From Turicimonas muris (GTDB lineage Bacteria; Pseudomonadota; Gammaproteobacteria; Burkholderiales; Burkholderiaceae_F): DNA of 64,000 nt. The stretch lies in assembly GCF_002221595.1 (NCBI RefSeq), contig NZ_NHMP01000004.1:62001-126000 (forward strand), read 5' to 3'. The notes beneath the pieces were generated by a model. The model made no database searches and was not told where the DNA came from. It saw nothing but the letters and a program-made list of their open reading frames with translations. This document shows positions 62,577 through 64,000 of this stretch, piece by piece (position 1 is the first letter of the stretch; every line of letters begins with the position of its first letter). The position numbers and the translations under genes were made by a program.

Positions 62577-64000
62577 ATGAAGAAAACTACTTTTCCATAT
62601 GCAAAAACTGTTTTGACAATGATGTTTTTTGCATCTACAAAGCTAGTGCTGGCTGGTCAATTCGATGCTTTGCATGGAGGCTTTAATCAAGTTAAAAGTT
62701 CACAAATTGAAACTTGGAATCAATTTTTTCCAGGCTTAGAAGATAAGATCAACGCTGCTTTTGAGGAAGCTAAGAAAACAGGAAACTTTATCTTTCATAG
62801 CAATGCAGCTCCAGTAGCATGGAACATTGCTGAGAATGGAGATATATACATCAACTCAATCAATGTCGGTTATTTTAAAAACCGCTACGACCCGGTAACC
62901 CATAAGCCTCTTTTTCCAGGGCTTACGGTAGAAAGCCAAAATATTAATATCTCAGCTGGAAATAATCTTATAGTTACGCCGGTACCGGTAGAAGAGCAAG
63001 GCTTCGGTTACGCTCTCAGCGTAGATCCGGATCAAAAAGTAAATATCCGTGCCCAAGGTCAAATTGTTTTTATGGTACCCCAAGACTTTGACACTGATTC
63101 CTTTTTTGATGAACTTTCTATTGCACTTTCTGAAGGCTCGTCTGCAGAGCTTCAAGCTCAACAAATTCTAATATTTGGGGGAATTTCAGCCCAACATGGC
63201 AGCCAGTTAAAAATGGTTGGTAATTCGGGAATATATTTCTTATCTCCAAGCGAAAAATTAGAAACTTCAATTTCAACCATCCAACTCATGGGTTCTCAGA
63301 TGAGTATGGATGCTCCAGATATTTTGATTGACAGGACAATTCAGATCGGTCAAGTTATTTTTGGACAAGGATATCCCAGTGTTTTAAACATAGGTAAAGA
63401 TCCCAGTCTTACAGGTTTTACTAAGAATGTATATTTCACAAAAAAAGTGGATGTAGAGCGGGATAGCCAGCTTAATGTCTCCTCTGAAAATGCTGCAATT
63501 TTTCAAGATCATTTGAATTTGATTCAGAATGCCCAAGCCAACGTTGAATCAAGACAAATTGCGATTAATAAACTTTTTCTTGGAAATCTCGGTGCGCATG
63601 CAAAATTTTTAGTAAACCCTAATGGGTATATGTATGTCAATGAAACAGTTTTAGTCGGCATAAATTCCCAACTTACAATTGACCTAGGAGAGAATTCAGT
63701 TCTATCCAGTGTTTTTAAGACACACAAGGACGGTCAAAGCAATCTGAACTTGCAGCGTAATTCATATTGGTTTGTTCCCCAAAGCAGCACGTTGTCTACC
63801 CTTTCCGTTGAACCCGACAGCTACATTCAGTTGGGACAAAGTAACACTTCCGTTCAAGTTGAGATGGAAAATCTCAAGGGAAGCGGGAGTTATTTTTATC
63901 TCCCTGCAGGCGCGACAGGAGCTTTGAATATAACTGAAAGCAGCGAAGGTAAACATACCGTCCTATTGGGCTCAACTGGTTCGTCTTTGAGCAAAAGCGG
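62577..64000 (+). CDS. Autotransporter passenger, gene continues beyond the window
   Basis: An open frame from ATG 62577 (MKKTTFPYAKTVLTMMFFAS) to the window end, at least 474 codons. A signal peptide (about 1-27, ending KLVLAG) is followed by a beta-helix-like passenger rich in short hydrophobic strands (NINISAGNNLIVTPV, VNIRAQGQIVFMVP, SMDAPDILIDRTIQIG). Near the end it reads LPAGATGALNITESSEGKHTVLLGSTG, typical of pertactin/AIDA-type passengers before the barrel. No strong ribosome site lies next to the ATG. It is the third autotransporter of the region. The C-terminal barrel should lie beyond 64000. Confidence 0.75.
   Translation, partial: MKKTTFPYAKTVLTMMFFASTKLVLAGQFDALHGGFNQVKSSQIETWNQFFPGLEDKINAAFEEAKKTGNFIFHSNAAPVAWNIAENGDIYINSINVGYFKNRYDPVTHKPLFPGLTVESQNINISAGNNLIVTPVPVEEQGFGYALSVDPDQKVNIRAQGQIVFMVPQDFDTDSFFDELSIALSEGSSAELQAQQILIFGGISAQHGSQLKMVGNSGIYFLSPSEKLETSISTIQLMGSQMSMDAPDILIDRTIQIGQVIFGQGYPSVLNIGKDPSLTGFTKNVYFTKKVDVERDSQLNVSSENAAIFQDHLNLIQNAQANVESRQIAINKLFLGNLGAHAKFLVNPNGYMYVNETVLVGINSQLTIDLGENSVLSSVFKTHKDGQSNLNLQRNSYWFVPQSSTLSTLSVEPDSYIQLGQSNTSVQVEMENLKGSGSYFYLPAGATGALNITESSEGKHTVLLGSTGSSLSKS

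Overview
The window looks like a chromosome segment of a gut betaproteobacterium, most likely family Sutterellaceae (Burkholderiales; Parasutterella/Turicimonas/Sutterella-like). The evidence is a betaproteobacterial housekeeping block (ispB, tRNA-Pro, rplU-rpmA-obg-proB, rppH, proS; ybgC-tolQRA), periplasmic flavoprotein/multihaem reductases paired with a dedicated two-component system, moderate GC and several large autotransporters. The assignment comes from gene content and protein resemblance only.

Bases 1-7.8 kb: hemB, then a respiratory locus. A minus-strand operon encodes a Tat/Sec-exported flavoprotein, a sensor kinase with a periplasmic binding-protein-like sensor and a FixJ/NarL-type regulator. 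It diverges from a plus-strand operon for a second exported flavoprotein, a tetrahaem cytochrome c and an FMN-binding flavoprotein. An FNR-like box lies between the two operons. The third plus-strand gene is cut by an IS1634-type element (7752-9798), whose other end cuts a MalY-type aminotransferase. 10.8-24 kb: XRE-cupin regulator, flavohaemoglobin, a four-gene peptide-type ABC importer, ybgC-tolQRA and an MscS channel. 24-39 kb: a frameshifted M20 peptidase, ogt, proS, rppH, a decayed IS200/IS605 tnpB element, proB-obg-rpmA-rplU, a ferric-reductase-like protein, a DctA-like symporter, an M20D amidohydrolase and ispB.

39-64 kb is accessory. Two tRNA-Pro(CGG) genes bracket a tyrosine integrase with helically phased repeats at one side. 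A MobC-type gene and a candidate oriT follow (22-bp palindrome plus an IncP-like nic sequence). Next comes a 355-bp tandem repeat made of strong hairpins, then a type III restriction-modification operon whose mod gene carries a G10 tract that puts it out of frame. Relatives of the hairpin repeat lie downstream of res and before a second, IS66-truncated DNA methyltransferase. Three autotransporter genes occupy the rest. One has a C7 tract in its signal-peptide region that puts it out of frame. Two have C9 tracts upstream of their promoters, and two are each followed by a hairpin and a lipoprotein gene. An IS200/IS605-derived element without tnpB and an orphan XRE antitoxin with a toxin remnant sit near the right end.

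Taken together, the most notable content is a mobile-looking region holding a probable phasevarion (phase-variable type III methyltransferase) next to independently phase-variable surface proteins. All of it is marked by homopolymeric G/C tracts, and two of those tracts are in the OFF length in this sequence.
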